Of a stretch of DNA of 64,000 nucleotides, positions 30,302 to 39,393 are shown piece after piece. A program made the position numbers and the translations under genes. Within the stretch, counting starts at the first letter, position 1; every line of letters starts with the position of its first letter. The stretch is from Burkholderiales bacterium (GTDB lineage: Bacteria > Pseudomonadota > Gammaproteobacteria > Burkholderiales > Casimicrobiaceae). The stretch lies in contig CAJPFI010000040.1 of assembly GCA_905339295.1 (NCBI GenBank), positions 85,675-149,674 on the forward strand, given 5' to 3'. The notes under the pieces are model-generated. The model made no database searches and had not been told where the DNA came from. It worked only from the letters and a program-made list of their open reading frames with translations.

Positions 30302-31069
30302 TCAGGGCCGCCAGAACAGGTAGAGCCCGAAGCCGAGCGTGTCGCGGCCCCAGCGCAGGTAGGCGTCGCGCCAGCGACGCACGCGGACGAGCATCGCCGG
30401 CACGTCGGCGTCGTCCGGCTGCTCGCGCGCGTAGCGCTCGATCGAGCGCGCGTACTTCCACTCGTACTCGTCCCACTCGTCGTCGCTCGCGACCGCCGCA
30501 TGAAGCGGCACGAGGCCGGCGTCGGACCCGGCCTGCACATTGGCGCGGTGATCGAGGAACTGGCCTGCGTCGCCGCCGAGCACCGCGAGGTACTCGTTCG
30601 GGGGCTTCTGCTTCCAGTAGCCCTCGCCGACGAGCACGTAGCCGCCGGGCTTCGTCCACCCCTTCAGCGTGCGGCAGATGCCCGCGACGCCACCTTCGAT
30701 GCCGGACGCTCCCAGCATCACGGTCAGGTGGAATGTCTCGGGATCCGCCCTGAACACGCGGATGTCGCGGTCGTCGAGGTGCAGTCTCGCGAGCGCTCCG
30801 GTCCACTCCGCGCGCTCGCGCGCGGCGTCGAGCATGAACGGCGAGCGCTCGACCGCGACGACGGTCGAGCCGTACCGCTCGATGATCCTCAGCGCGAGCT
30901 CCGCGCGGCCGCAGCCGAGGTCGAGCACGCGCGAGCCGGCGTCGAGCGGCATCAGGTCGAGGATGCGTTCGACCTTCGCGGCGGAGACCGGGTTGCAGTA
31001 GTCGTGGTCGCGGTGCGCGATCGCGCTGAACTTCTCGGCGTTCCTGGCGGGGGCGACGGGGGAGGCCAC
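30302..31069 (-). CDS. Class I SAM-dependent methyltransferase
   Basis: About 255 aa. Motif I is VLDLGCGRAELALRIIE, followed by VAVERSPFMLDAA (motif II) and KPGGYVLVGEGYWK (post-motif). The substrate is unknown. The start is uncertain: the frame is open into the upstream permease gene, and I chose the GTG at 31069 because the conserved part begins shortly after it; no good ribosome site is seen. It lies 46 bp downstream of the AmpG-like permease gene. Confidence 0.82.
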   Translation of the reverse strand: MASPVAPARNAEKFSAIAHRDHDYCNPVSAAKVERILDLMPLDAGSRVLDLGCGRAELALRIIERYGSTVVAVERSPFMLDAARERAEWTGALARLHLDDRDIRVFRADPETFHLTVMLGASGIEGGVAGICRTLKGWTKPGGYVLVGEGYWKQKPPNEYLAVLGGDAGQFLDHRANVQAGSDAGLVPLHAAVASDDEWDEYEWKYARSIERYAREQPDDADVPAMLVRVRRWRDAYLRWGRDTLGFGLYLFWRP

Positions 31070-31115
31070 CCGTCCGGCCCTGCAATTCCGATGCCAGTGG
31101 ACGCTCGCGGGCCGC

Positions 31116-32639
31116 CTAGGCCGGCGCGGAGCGCCCCGTCTGCCGGTCGAGCATCCCGCGCACCCAGGGCAGCAGCAGAAACGCAGGGAAGACGAAGAAG
31201 AACGTGAGCAGAAACCAGTTCGCGTAGCCCATCTCCTGCGCACCCAGGCCGCCCGCCCATCCGGCCACCGACCGCGACAGCGCGAACACCGACGACAGCA
31301 GAGCGTACTCGGTGGCGGCGCGGTCCTTGCGGACGATCGCCATCAGGAACGCGAGGAATGCCGCGGTGCCCAGCCCGCCGGTGAACGACTCGAGCGCCGA
31401 GGCCGAGTACAGGATCGCCTGGTGCCCGGCTGGCACCAGCGCACCCGTGGCGACCGGCGGCAGGACGATCGCGGCGGCCCAGTAACCCAGGTTCGACGCC
31501 GCCTGCACGAGGCCGAGGATCCAGAGCGCGTGCAGGATGCCGATGCGGTCGGTGATCCATCCGCCGGCGACGCCGCCGGCGATCGACAGCACGAGCCCGA
31601 TGTTGACCGACACCAGGCCGATCTGCGCGGCGGTGAACCCCGAGTCAACCCAGAACGGCTTGACCATGAATCCCATCGCCGCGTCGGGCAGCTTGAAGAT
31701 CAGGATGAACAGGAGCACCGGCGCGATGCCCGGGCGGCGCAGCAGCTCCATCAGCGCGCCGAAGACGATGCCGCCGGTGAGCGCGTCGCCGTTGTCGCCG
31801 GCAGCCGGCGCCGCGGTGGACGCGGAAACGGTCGCCTCCGGTCCGGCCGGCGCGCGCGCGCGGCCCGCGAGCGCGACGAGTGCCGCGAGCGCGAGCGCGC
31901 CGCCCACCGCCCACGCCCAGAAGCCTTCGACGCGCGCCGACCAGTTCGTGGCGCCGTTCACGAGCCACACGACGCCGAGCGCGAATCCGGCGATCACGGC
32001 CAGCGCGAACGGCGAGCGCGCGAGCGCGGCCACCTCGGCGGCGAACGACGCGCGCGGCACGACGATCGAGCGCTCCGGCGGCGCGGTCAGGCTCACCGCG
32101 GCGAGCCCGAAGAAGATCACCGCGGCGCAGACGAACGCGCCGCTCCACCCGAGCGCATCGGAGGCCATCAGCACGACGCCCGACGCGAGCATGCCGACGC
32201 GGTACATCCCGATGCGGATGCCGTTGGCGAGCCCCAGCTCGCCCTTCGACAGGAGCTCGATCGTGTAGCCGTCGATCGCGATGTCGTTGGTCGCCGAGAG
32301 CATCGTGAACAGGCCGATCGCGACCCACACGGAGGGCCCGTACCCCGACTGCATCGCGAAGAAGATCATCGCGCCGCCCATCGCGACGTCGACCGCGGCC
32401 ATCCAGCGGCGATGGCGGCGCCAGTAGTCGATCGCCGGCGCCCACAGGAACTTGAGCGTCCACGCGAGGCCGAGCAGCGACAGCACGCCGATCTGGCGCA
32501 GCTCGACGCCCTGCTGGCGGAAATAGACCGGGAAGATCTCGTAGAAGACGCCGAGCGGGAATCCCTCGGCGAAATACAGCACGCCGACCCAGAACAGCTT
32601 GTTCTTCAGAAGCGGCGTGGGCGCGGCCTCAGGCGCCAT
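31116..32639 (-). CDS. AmpG-like MFS permease
   Basis: Probable inner-membrane importer of muropeptides for wall recycling. 507 aa, 12 or more membrane helices. Family marks: FAEGFPLGVFYEIFPVYFRQQGV at the N-terminus (split over residues 22-44), TNDIAIDGYTIELL and the KLPDAAMGFMVKPFW loop. A longer central hydrophilic region (about 250-280, Ala/Gly-rich) separates the halves. Start ATG 32639. Fits the elongasome and RlpA genes elsewhere in the window. Transport substrate is inferred from the family. Confidence 0.88.
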   Translation of the reverse strand: MAPEAAPTPLLKNKLFWVGVLYFAEGFPLGVFYEIFPVYFRQQGVELRQIGVLSLLGLAWTLKFLWAPAIDYWRRHRRWMAAVDVAMGGAMIFFAMQSGYGPSVWVAIGLFTMLSATNDIAIDGYTIELLSKGELGLANGIRIGMYRVGMLASGVVLMASDALGWSGAFVCAAVIFFGLAAVSLTAPPERSIVVPRASFAAEVAALARSPFALAVIAGFALGVVWLVNGATNWSARVEGFWAWAVGGALALAALVALAGRARAPAGPEATVSASTAAPAAGDNGDALTGGIVFGALMELLRRPGIAPVLLFILIFKLPDAAMGFMVKPFWVDSGFTAAQIGLVSVNIGLVLSIAGGVAGGWITDRIGILHALWILGLVQAASNLGYWAAAIVLPPVATGALVPAGHQAILYSASALESFTGGLGTAAFLAFLMAIVRKDRAATEYALLSSVFALSRSVAGWAGGLGAQEMGYANWFLLTFFFVFPAFLLLPWVRGMLDRQTGRSAPA

Positions 32640-32684
32640 CGCGCCGCTCCCGCGACCGCCGCGGCGCACCGGGCCGGCGCCGCG

Positions 32685-34541
32685 TCACGCCGCGCCCCGG
32701 CGCGCGACGCCCGCGCGCGGCGCGGCGCGGCGACCGAAGCGGTAGATCGCGATCTCTCCGCGCAGGTTGGGGAGCGCATTCACCTCCCTGCCGCCGGCGA
32801 GCACCGCGCGGTCCTGGACCTCGAGTCCGCGCCCGGCGAGGAACGCGTCGAAGTCGGCGACCGTGCAAAGGTGGATGTTCGGCGTATCGAACCACTGGTA
32901 CGGCAGGCTCTCGGACACCGGCATCCGGCCGCGCAGGATCTGCAGCCGGTGGCGCCAGTGGCCGAAGTTCGGGAACGAGACGATCGCCTCGCGGCCCACG
33001 CGCAGCATCTCGGCGAGGATCGTCTCGATGCTGCGCATCGCCTGCAGCGTCTGCGACAGGATCACGCAGTCGAACGCGTCGTCGCCGAATCCCGCGAGCC
33101 CGCCCTCGAGGTCGCGCTGGATCACGTTGATGCCGGCGCCGATCGCCGCGCGCACGCCGGCCGCGCCGATCTCGATGCCGTAGCCGCGGGCGTTGCGCTC
33201 GCGCGCGAGGTGCGCGAGCAGGCTGCCGTCGCCGCAACCCAGGTCGAGGACGTTCGCGCCTTCGCCGATCCATCCGGCGATCGTCGCGTAGTCGCTGCGC
33301 TGCGCGTCCCGCGCCCGCTGCTCGACCGCCTGCGTGAACGACCTGCCGAGCCGGAACGTCGAGTAGTCCTTGAAGTCGTGCGCGATGCGGTCGAAGCACG
33401 CGCGCACGACCGCGTGATACTGCTCGTTGTCGAGCAGGAACGCGTCGTGGCCGTGCGACGCGGCGATCTCCGCGTAGGCGACGTCGTGCCGGTTGGCGAC
33501 GAGCGCCTCGACGATCTCGCGCGAGCGCGCCGGCGGGAAGCGCCAGTCGGTCGAGAACGACACGACGAGGAACCGGCATGCCGCGTGGGCGAGCGCGCGA
33601 GCGAGGTCGCCGCCGCTCGCGAGCGCCGGGTCGAAGTAGTCGAGCGCCTTCGTGATCCGAAGGTAGGTGTTCGCGTCGTAGTAATCGGCGAACTTCTCGC
33701 CCTGATGGCGGAGGTAGCTCTCGATCTGGAACTCGGGCGCGAAGCTGAACTGGATCCCGTCGCGCAGCTGGCGGCCGAACTTCGCCTCCATCTGCTCGTC
33801 GGAGAGGTAGGTGATGTGGCCGATCATGCGCGCGACGCGCAGCCCTCGACGCGGCAGCGTGCCGGCCTCGGCGAAGTGGCCGCCGTGGAAATCCGGGTCG
33901 GTCATGATCGCCTGGCGCGCGACCTCGTTGAACGCGATGTTCTCGGCCGACAGGTTCGGCGCCGCGGCGATCACCAGCGCGTTGCGGATGCGGGCGGGGT
34001 AGCGCGTCGCCCAGCACAGCGCCTGCATGCCGCCCAGGCTGCCGCCCATCACGGCGGCCCAGTCCTCGATGCCGAGGTGGTCGGCGAGCCTGGCCTGCGC
34101 GTCGACCCAGTCCTCGACGGTGACGATCGGGAAGTCCGCCCCCCAGACCTTCCCGGTTGCCGGGTTGATCGTGTTCGGGCCGGTCGACCCGAAACAGCTC
34201 CCGAGATTGTTGACGCCGACGACGAAGAAGCGGTTGGTGTCGAGCGGCTTGCCCGGCCCCACCATGTTGTCCCACCAGCCGACGTTGCCCGGCTCGCCCG
34301 CCCAGGTCCCGGCGACGTGGTGCGACGCGTTCAGCGCATGGCAGACGAGGACCGCGTTGTTGCGGCGCGCGTTGAGCTCGCCGTAGGTCTCGTAGGCGAG
34401 CTCGTAGGACGGGAGCGTCCGGCCGCAGGCGAGCTTGAGCGGCGTGTCGATCCGGGCGATCTGCGGCGTGACCACGCCCACCGAGCGGGCGTCGGCGGCG
34501 TGCGGCGGCTCACCCCCCGTGGTTTCCGAGAAACTGACCAT
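32685..34541 (-). CDS. metXW: MetX-MetW fusion: homoserine O-acyltransferase with methionine protein W
   Basis: One uninterrupted 618-aa frame. Residues about 20-387 are MetX, which acylates homoserine in methionine synthesis, with nucleophile Ser168 in [10 protein letters not shown], Asp332 in STDWRFPP and His365 in SHGHDAFLL. Residues about 415-600 are MetW, a methyltransferase-like protein with [15 protein letters not shown]. In most relatives metX and metW are adjacent separate genes, and MetW is thought to support MetX activity. The linker (about 388-414) shows no stop or internal start with ribosome site. The acyl donor (acetyl or succinyl) cannot be settled by eye. A SAM-II-like riboswitch lies upstream. 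Confidence 0.93.
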   Translation of the reverse strand: MVSFSETTGGEPPHAADARSVGVVTPQIARIDTPLKLACGRTLPSYELAYETYGELNARRNNAVLVCHALNASHHVAGTWAGEPGNVGWWDNMVGPGKPLDTNRFFVVGVNNLGSCFGSTGPNTINPATGKVWGADFPIVTVEDWVDAQARLADHLGIEDWAAVMGGSLGGMQALCWATRYPARIRNALVIAAAPNLSAENIAFNEVARQAIMTDPDFHGGHFAEAGTLPRRGLRVARMIGHITYLSDEQMEAKFGRQLRDGIQFSFAPEFQIESYLRHQGEKFADYYDANTYLRITKALDYFDPALASGGDLARALAHAACRFLVVSFSTDWRFPPARSREIVEALVANRHDVAYAEIAASHGHDAFLLDNEQYHAVVRACFDRIAHDFKDYSTFRLGRSFTQAVEQRARDAQRSDYATIAGWIGEGANVLDLGCGDGSLLAHLARERNARGYGIEIGAAGVRAAIGAGINVIQRDLEGGLAGFGDDAFDCVILSQTLQAMRSIETILAEMLRVGREAIVSFPNFGHWRHRLQILRGRMPVSESLPYQWFDTPNIHLCTVADFDAFLAGRGLEVQDRAVLAGGREVNALPNLRGEIAIYRFGRRAAPRAGVARRGAA

Positions 34542-34618
34542 CGTGGCGCTGGCGACCCTTTCCTGACTCGAATGCCCGGCTTCCTGCCGTGGGGCCTGGA
34601 AGTCGCGCCGCGCGGGCC

Positions 34619-34675
34619 GCTTCCGCTTTAGCCGGATTTTTAACGCGCCCGCAAGCTGGTTCAAATCGGCGCGAC
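34619..34675 (-). promoter_or_regulatory. SAM-II (SAM-alpha) riboswitch upstream of metXW
   Basis: Read on the minus strand, the region holds the SAM-II core in order: P1 5' strand CGCGCC (34673-34668), loop GATTTGAACCAGCTTGC (34667-34651), P1 3' strand GGCGCG (34649-34644), TTAAAAA, and GGCTAAAG (34633-34626). The P1 stem is a perfect 6 bp. The proposed pseudoknot pairs CCAGCTT with AATCCGG, with two mismatches, so it is weaker than usual. SAM-II aptamers are known upstream of metX and metA in Alpha- and Betaproteobacteria. The aptamer lies about 80 bases before the metXW start. Confidence 0.75.
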
Positions 34676-34681
34676 GGCGCA

Positions 34682-34710
34682 AGTCTAGCGGGTCGTCGCC
34701 GCATTGGATA
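34682..34710 (-). promoter_or_regulatory. Candidate promoter of metXW
   Basis: TAGACT (34687 to 34682) with TATCCA (34710 to 34705) 17 bases upstream. Transcription would start close to 34675, exactly at the 5' edge of the SAM-II aptamer. The -35 match is poor (three of six). Confidence 0.4.
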
Positions 34711-34807
34711 CTTCCGCCCCGATTTGGTGCGCCGTGCCTCCGCCGCAGCTTGGGCCTCGGCGTTGCCCCGAAAGGCTGGGGGCGTCGGCCTGCCGACGGG
34801 CGGCCCC

Positions 34808-34849
34808 TTGCCAGCCGTTCATGACATTGGAATACTATGACATTGGAAT
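34808..34849 (+). promoter_or_regulatory. Candidate promoter with direct repeats before the cytochrome-Ig gene
   Basis: TTGCCA (34808-34813) and TACTAT (34833-34838) are 19 bases apart. Two perfect 13-bp direct repeats ATGACATTGGAAT lie at 34821-34833 and 34837-34849, 16 bp apart, bracketing the -10. They could be operator half-sites. An ORF could start at 34837 within the second repeat, but the signal peptide indicates a later start. The rest of 34711-34902 shows nothing else. Confidence 0.35.
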
Positions 34850-34902
34850 GGGGCTGCCATCGCGGCGAAGCCGCCAGGATGCCTGCTCCCACACGCCCGC
34901 CC

Positions 34903-36336
34903 ATGCCGATGACCCTGCTCCGCGCCGTCGCCGTCCTTCTCGCCGCGCTCGCCGCCGCGCCGGACGCGCTCGCGCAGACCGGGCAGCAGAAGTACACGCA
35001 GTGGTGCCAGGGTTGCCACGGCAGCCCGTCCAACAACAAGGACGGTGTCCTCGGCGGCAAGGACTGGACGATCATCAAGCTCGCGATGGACACGAAGCCG
35101 ACGATGACGGCGGACCTGCGTCCCGCCTACAACGCCGGCCTCCTGACCGACGACGACTTCATGCTCATCGCGGGCTACCTGCAGACGTTCCAGGGCGGCG
35201 TCACGAGCCAGCTCGCGATGCCCGCGACCGTCAATTTCGGCACCGTGAACGTCGGCGCCTCAAGCTCGGTGCTCTCGCGCAACGTGAGCAGCGTCGGCAA
35301 CGCCTCGGTCCAGATCACCAGCGTGACGAGCACGAACCCGCTCGAGTTCCCGATCGTCAGCACGACCTGCGAGCCGGGCGAGTTCGTCAATCCGCTGTCG
35401 TCGTGCGCGATCGGCCTGCAGTTCACGCCGGCCTCGACCGGCACGCGCAGCGGGCAGATCACGGTCGTGAGCAACGGCATCGGCAGCCCGCAGTCGTTCG
35501 CGGTCACCGGGACCGGTCAGTCCGCGGCCCCGCCGCCCCCGGCCGCGCTCACCGTGCCGTCGAGCCTCAACCTCGGCTCGCAGCCGATCGGCGTATTGTC
35601 GGCGGGAACGACGTTGACGGTCACCAACGGAGGCGGCTCGGCGGTCTCGGTGACGAGCATGCTGACGAACTCGGTCTCGGAGTTCCCGATCGTCGGCACG
35701 ACGTGCGGCACGGTGAACGCCGGAGGAAGCTGCACCGTCGTCGTCGCGTTCAGGCCGCCGGTCGCGGGGGCGCGCAGCGGCACGCTGACGATCACGTCGA
35801 ACGGCGCGGGCAGCCCGCACCAGGTCACGCTCTTCGGCAACGGCACCGCCGCGGCGCAGGCGAACAAGGTCGAGGTCGTCGAGTACTACCACGCGGCGTT
35901 CGGCCACTACTTCATGACGGCGGACCCCGGCGAGATCGCCGGCCTCGACGCGGGCGCGTACAACTTCGCCTTCACCCGCACCGGCCGCACGTTCTTCGCC
36001 TGGAGCGGGCCGGCCGCGGGCACCGTGCCGGTGTGCCGCTTCTTCACGGTGACCTTCGCGCCGAAGAGCTCGCACTTCTACACCGGGAACGACGCCGAGT
36101 GCGAGGGCCTCAAGGCCCACAACAAGGACTGGCAGTACGAGAACGTCGCCGTCCACATCGCGGCGCCCGTGGCGGGCGCGTGCCCCCTCGGGACGGTGCC
36201 GGTGTACCGGATGTACAACAGCGGCCAGACCGGCGCGCCGAACCACCGCTTCACGACCGATTTCCTGCTCTACCAGGAGTTCACGACCACGAAGGGCTGG
36301 ACTCAGGAAAGCATCGGGTTCTGCGCGCCGCCGTGA
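34903..36336 (+). CDS. Secreted cytochrome c / Ig-like / DUF5648 protein
   Basis: About 477 aa. A signal peptide ends near DALAQ. A haem-binding CQGCH follows at residues 35-39 in a short cytochrome c-like domain (to about 95). Two Ig-like repeats (about 105-205 and 215-315) with [14 protein letters not shown] and [15 protein letters not shown] belong to the choice-of-anchor / ASPM-SPD-2-hydin type. The C-terminal DUF5648 domain starts at [17 protein letters not shown] and ends in GFCAPP. The start at 34903 is chosen by alignment with the downstream paralogue; 34879 and 34909 are alternatives. Probably periplasmic or surface exposed; function unknown. Confidence 0.88.
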   Translation: MPMTLLRAVAVLLAALAAAPDALAQTGQQKYTQWCQGCHGSPSNNKDGVLGGKDWTIIKLAMDTKPTMTADLRPAYNAGLLTDDDFMLIAGYLQTFQGGVTSQLAMPATVNFGTVNVGASSSVLSRNVSSVGNASVQITSVTSTNPLEFPIVSTTCEPGEFVNPLSSCAIGLQFTPASTGTRSGQITVVSNGIGSPQSFAVTGTGQSAAPPPPAALTVPSSLNLGSQPIGVLSAGTTLTVTNGGGSAVSVTSMLTNSVSEFPIVGTTCGTVNAGGSCTVVVAFRPPVAGARSGTLTITSNGAGSPHQVTLFGNGTAAAQANKVEVVEYYHAAFGHYFMTADPGEIAGLDAGAYNFAFTRTGRTFFAWSGPAAGTVPVCRFFTVTFAPKSSHFYTGNDAECEGLKAHNKDWQYENVAVHIAAPVAGACPLGTVPVYRMYNSGQTGAPNHRFTTDFLLYQEFTTTKGWTQESIGFCAPP

Positions 36337-36524
36337 TCGCGCGGAGCAGGCGCGCGCGGTCCTCGCTCGATTCGGCGCGACGCGCAAGAGCGGGGCCCGA
36401 CCCTGCCAGCAGAAGGGTGCGTCCGCGCGGGCGCTCGTTGCCCGACTGACGCCGGAAGTAAGCGACCGACGATGGACGGCGGCGGAAGGATCGCCGCGTT
36501 CCGCCTGTTCGCTCGGGGACCGGG

Positions 36525-37316
36525 ATGCAGCCGATGGTCCTCCGCGCCCTCCTGATCGTCTCCCTCGCCGCCCTGGCCGCAGCGCCGGACGCGCTCGCGC
36601 AGACCGGGCAGCAGAAATACACGCAGTGGTGCCAGGGCTGCCACAACTTCCCTGGCAACAACTACAACGGCGTCCTCAACGGCAAGGACTGGAACGTCAT
36701 CAGGCTCGCGATCGAGACCAAGCTCGCGATGAGGACCGAACTGCGTCCCGCCTACCTCGCCGGGCTTCTCACCGACGCGGACCTCATGCTCATCGCGGGC
36801 TACCTGCAGACCTTCGCGGGCGGCGTCACGCCGCCCCCGCCCGCGGCCCAGGTGCCGGTGGTCGAGTACTACAACGCCGGCTTCGGCCACTACTTCATGA
36901 CCGCTGACGCCGACGAGATCGCCGGCCTCGACGCGGGCGCGTACAACTTCGCGTTCGTGCGCACCGGCCGCGTGTTCAACGCCTACAGCTCGCCGGCGGC
37001 GGGCACGGTGCCGGTGTGCCGCTTCTTCACGGTGACCTTCGCACCGAAGAGCTCGCACTTCTACACCGCCGACCCGGTCGAGTGCGAAGGCGTGAAGCTC
37101 AACCCGAACTGGCAGTACGAGAAGGTCGCGTTCCACATCGCCGTGCCGAGCGGCGGCGCGTGCCCGTTCGGCACGACGCCGATCTACCGGATGTACAACA
37201 ACGGCCAGACCGGCGCGCCGAACCACCGGTTCACGAGCGACTTCCCGACCTACCAGGACTTCACGACGACGCAGAACTGGGCGACGGAAGGCACCGGATT
37301 CTGCTCGCCGCCGTAG
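36525..37316 (+). CDS. Secreted cytochrome c / DUF5648 protein, paralogue without Ig domains
   Basis: 263 aa. It shares the signal peptide ([20 protein letters not shown]) and CQGCH haem site (Cys36, Cys39, His40) with the preceding gene, then a Pro-rich linker and the DUF5648 domain ([17 protein letters not shown] to GFCSPP). The two Ig-like domains of the paralogue are missing at the linker. The pair looks like a tandem duplication followed by gain or loss of the Ig segment. A 188-bp gap with no obvious signal precedes it. Confidence 0.88.
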   Translation: MQPMVLRALLIVSLAALAAAPDALAQTGQQKYTQWCQGCHNFPGNNYNGVLNGKDWNVIRLAIETKLAMRTELRPAYLAGLLTDADLMLIAGYLQTFAGGVTPPPPAAQVPVVEYYNAGFGHYFMTADADEIAGLDAGAYNFAFVRTGRVFNAYSSPAAGTVPVCRFFTVTFAPKSSHFYTADPVECEGVKLNPNWQYEKVAFHIAVPSGGACPFGTTPIYRMYNNGQTGAPNHRFTSDFPTYQDFTTTQNWATEGTGFCSPP

Positions 37317-37341
37317 GGTCAGCTCCCGGCATGGCGGAGGC

Positions 37342-38271
37342 TCACCCCGCCACGCCGGGGTCCGGGCCTGTGCGCGCCCACGCCGAGCCGCACACGCGCC
37401 CTTCCGCATCGACGCCGAGCCAGTCGAGGCCTTCCGCGTCGAGCCACGCCGGCGCGTCGTCGCCCAGCATCATCCCGACCGTGGCCCCGCTGCCGGCGAC
37501 GACGCACAGCGGCGCGGCGACGCTCATCGACTGCCAGCCGTCGACCGGCCAGCCGGTCGTCGCGTCGAGGATGTGCGAGTAGCGACGCCCGCCCGCGACG
37601 AAGCACCGCTCGTAGTCGCCGCTCGTCGCCACCGCGCCGTCGCGGGTCGCGAGGTCGCCGACCGTCGCGCCGTCGACGCGCGGATGCCGGATGCCGACGC
37701 GCCACGGCCCGCCGTCGGGCCGTCCGCCCCAGGCGCGCACGTCGCCCGCGAGGTTCACGAAGCCGTGCGCGATGCCGGCGCCGATCGCGATCGTCGCGAC
37801 GCGGTCGGCCGCGTACTCCTTGCCGATGCCGCCGAGGTCGATCTCCATGCCCTCGCGCGGCAGGCGGATCGCGTGCTCGTCCCACTCGACGGCGCTCCAG
37901 TCGACGAGCGGGAGCAGCGCGTCGATCTCGGTCGCGTCGGGAAGTCGCGGGGGCGTGCGCTTGAAGTCCCAGGCGCGGCGCAACGCGCCCGACGTGATGT
38001 CGAAGCGCCCGCGCGATGCCGCGTGGCAGGCGTCGGCGTAGCGCAGCAGCGCCGCGGTCTCCGCGTCGATCGGGACGCGCGCGCCGCCCGCCGCGCGGTT
38101 GATCGCCGACACGAGGCTGGTCGCTTGGAAGCGCGAGTACCTGGCCTCGATGCGCTCGACGTCCGCGATCGCGGCCTCCGCCGCGCGGCGCGCGCGCGGC
38201 GTGTCGTCGCAGCCGAGCAGGAGCTCGTGCGTCGAGGCCATCGCGCTGAAGGCGAACCGGTGGAGCTGCAT
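37342..38271 (-). CDS. apbE: FAD:protein FMN transferase ApbE
   Basis: Attaches FMN covalently to Ser/Thr of exported proteins. 309 aa from the ATG at 38271. The family motifs are DLGGIGKEYAADRVA, ATSGDYERCF and HILDATTGWPVDG (metal and FAD binding). No lipoprotein signal or signal peptide is visible at this start, so it may act in the cytoplasm or use an unrecognised export route. It is the last gene of a TlpA-DUF4266-DUF3570-ApbE operon, 20 bp after DUF3570, whose product holds a candidate target motif. Confidence 0.93.
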   Translation of the reverse strand: MQLHRFAFSAMASTHELLLGCDDTPRARRAAEAAIADVERIEARYSRFQATSLVSAINRAAGGARVPIDAETAALLRYADACHAASRGRFDITSGALRRAWDFKRTPPRLPDATEIDALLPLVDWSAVEWDEHAIRLPREGMEIDLGGIGKEYAADRVATIAIGAGIAHGFVNLAGDVRAWGGRPDGGPWRVGIRHPRVDGATVGDLATRDGAVATSGDYERCFVAGGRRYSHILDATTGWPVDGWQSMSVAAPLCVVAGSGATVGMMLGDDAPAWLDAEGLDWLGVDAEGRVCGSAWARTGPDPGVAG

Positions 38272-38291
38272 CGGCGCCACGCGGGCGCTGG

Positions 38292-39383
38292 TCAGAACGA
38301 TTTGCTGACGCCGCCCTGGATCCAGCGCGCCGAGAACGGCAGCAGGTCGGGGCTGCCGTCGCCGCCGAGGCGCCACGAGCCCTTCTGCCGGTAGAAGTCG
38401 ACGCGCAGGTCGGCGGACCAGCCGTCGGCGAGGGTCTTCGCGATCGCAAGCGACGGCGTGAACGCGCCGAACGCGGCGAGCCGCGTGTCCGCCGTGTAGG
38501 GCTCGCCGAACACGAAGCCGATCGGGAACGGCGGGGCCCGGTAGAAATCGGCCGCGCCTTGCGTGTAGTAGCGCAACCCCGGCGTGACGGTGAAGCCGTG
38601 CGGCAGTCCCTGCACCCACTGCGCCTCGGTCATGACCGAGGTCGAGCCGAACGAGTCGCGCAACACGCGGAACGCGACTTTCAGCGTCGCGTCCTGCGCC
38701 GGGAACGCCTGGTTCCAGCGCGTGACCCACGCGAGGATGCGCCGGTGGTCGGGACGATCGTCGAGCGACTTGTACGGATCGTCGTAGTAGCCGTGCCCGC
38801 GCGAGTAGGTGAGGTTCGACTGGACGATCGCGTCGGCGCTGATCGCCTGCGTGATGCCGACCAGGAAGTCGAGCGTGTTCTTCTTCTCGTTCACCGCGAT
38901 CTGGTTGTTCGAGTTGATGCGGTCCGACGTGCCGGCGAACGAGAACGCCAGCGTCGTGTTGCGGTCTTCGGTCCACCAGCGCAGGTCGAGCGAAGCGGCC
39001 TTCGACAGGTAGTCGCGCTCGGTCGAGCCCGCGATGCCGACGCCCAGCGCGTAGCGGTCGAAATAGCGCGTGAGCTTGGCGTCGCCCGCGGTGCGGTAGT
39101 CCTTGACGCCTTCGCCGGACGCGCCGGACAGCGTGTTGTGAAAGCGCGGGGAGGCCCCCGACATGCCGTCGTAGACGAGGCCGCCCTCGGCGACCCAGCG
39201 GCCGGCGAACGGCTTCATCACGAAGACCGACGGGCTCCTGACGCGCATGCGGTCGCCGCCGCCTTGCCAGTCGCGGTAGTCGAGGTAGCGCACCGAGAAC
39301 ACGCCCTCGCCGGGAATCGACTGCGCGGACGCGCCGGGCGAGACGCCGGGCAAGGCGAGCGCCGCCGCCATCAACGCCCCCAT
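38292..39383 (-). CDS. DUF3570 outer-membrane beta-barrel protein with DGMSGAS motif
   Basis: About 363 aa. A signal peptide (MGALMAAALALPGVSPGASA) precedes VFSVRYLDYRDWQGGGDRMR. Alternating hydrophobic and aromatic strands run to a terminal Phe, as expected for an outer-membrane barrel. Residues 72-78 read DGMSGAS, close to the DGxSGAT consensus that ApbE flavinylates; a second SGAS occurs at 86-89. I chose the ATG at 39383; a GTG at 39407 would overlap the DUF4266 stop. The genomic link to ApbE supports, but does not prove, a flavin-bearing barrel protein. Confidence 0.88.
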   Translation of the reverse strand: MGALMAAALALPGVSPGASAQSIPGEGVFSVRYLDYRDWQGGGDRMRVRSPSVFVMKPFAGRWVAEGGLVYDGMSGASPRFHNTLSGASGEGVKDYRTAGDAKLTRYFDRYALGVGIAGSTERDYLSKAASLDLRWWTEDRNTTLAFSFAGTSDRINSNNQIAVNEKKNTLDFLVGITQAISADAIVQSNLTYSRGHGYYDDPYKSLDDRPDHRRILAWVTRWNQAFPAQDATLKVAFRVLRDSFGSTSVMTEAQWVQGLPHGFTVTPGLRYYTQGAADFYRAPPFPIGFVFGEPYTADTRLAAFGAFTPSLAIAKTLADGWSADLRVDFYRQKGSWRLGGDGSPDLLPFSARWIQGGVSKSF

Positions 39384-39393
39384 CGGCCGGACG

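Noticed and set aside
31422..34631. A 1069-codon plus-strand frame opposite the permease and metXW
   Set aside because: GC-rich antisense shadow with Arg/Ala/Asp-rich composition and no domain; the minus-strand genes are clear.
34837..34902. Earlier ATG starts of the cytochrome-Ig gene
   Set aside because: They would put about 14-22 residues ahead of the signal peptide and lie in the direct repeats; the paralogue aligns with the start at 34903.
34542..35093. Upstream extension of the metXW frame
   Set aside because: It would run through the SAM-II-like leader and across the divergent cytochrome gene; the conserved MetX sequence begins after 34541.
38099..38308. Small plus-strand frames opposite apbE and DUF3570
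   Set aside because: No ribosome site, no motif, and codon pattern follows the minus-strand genes.
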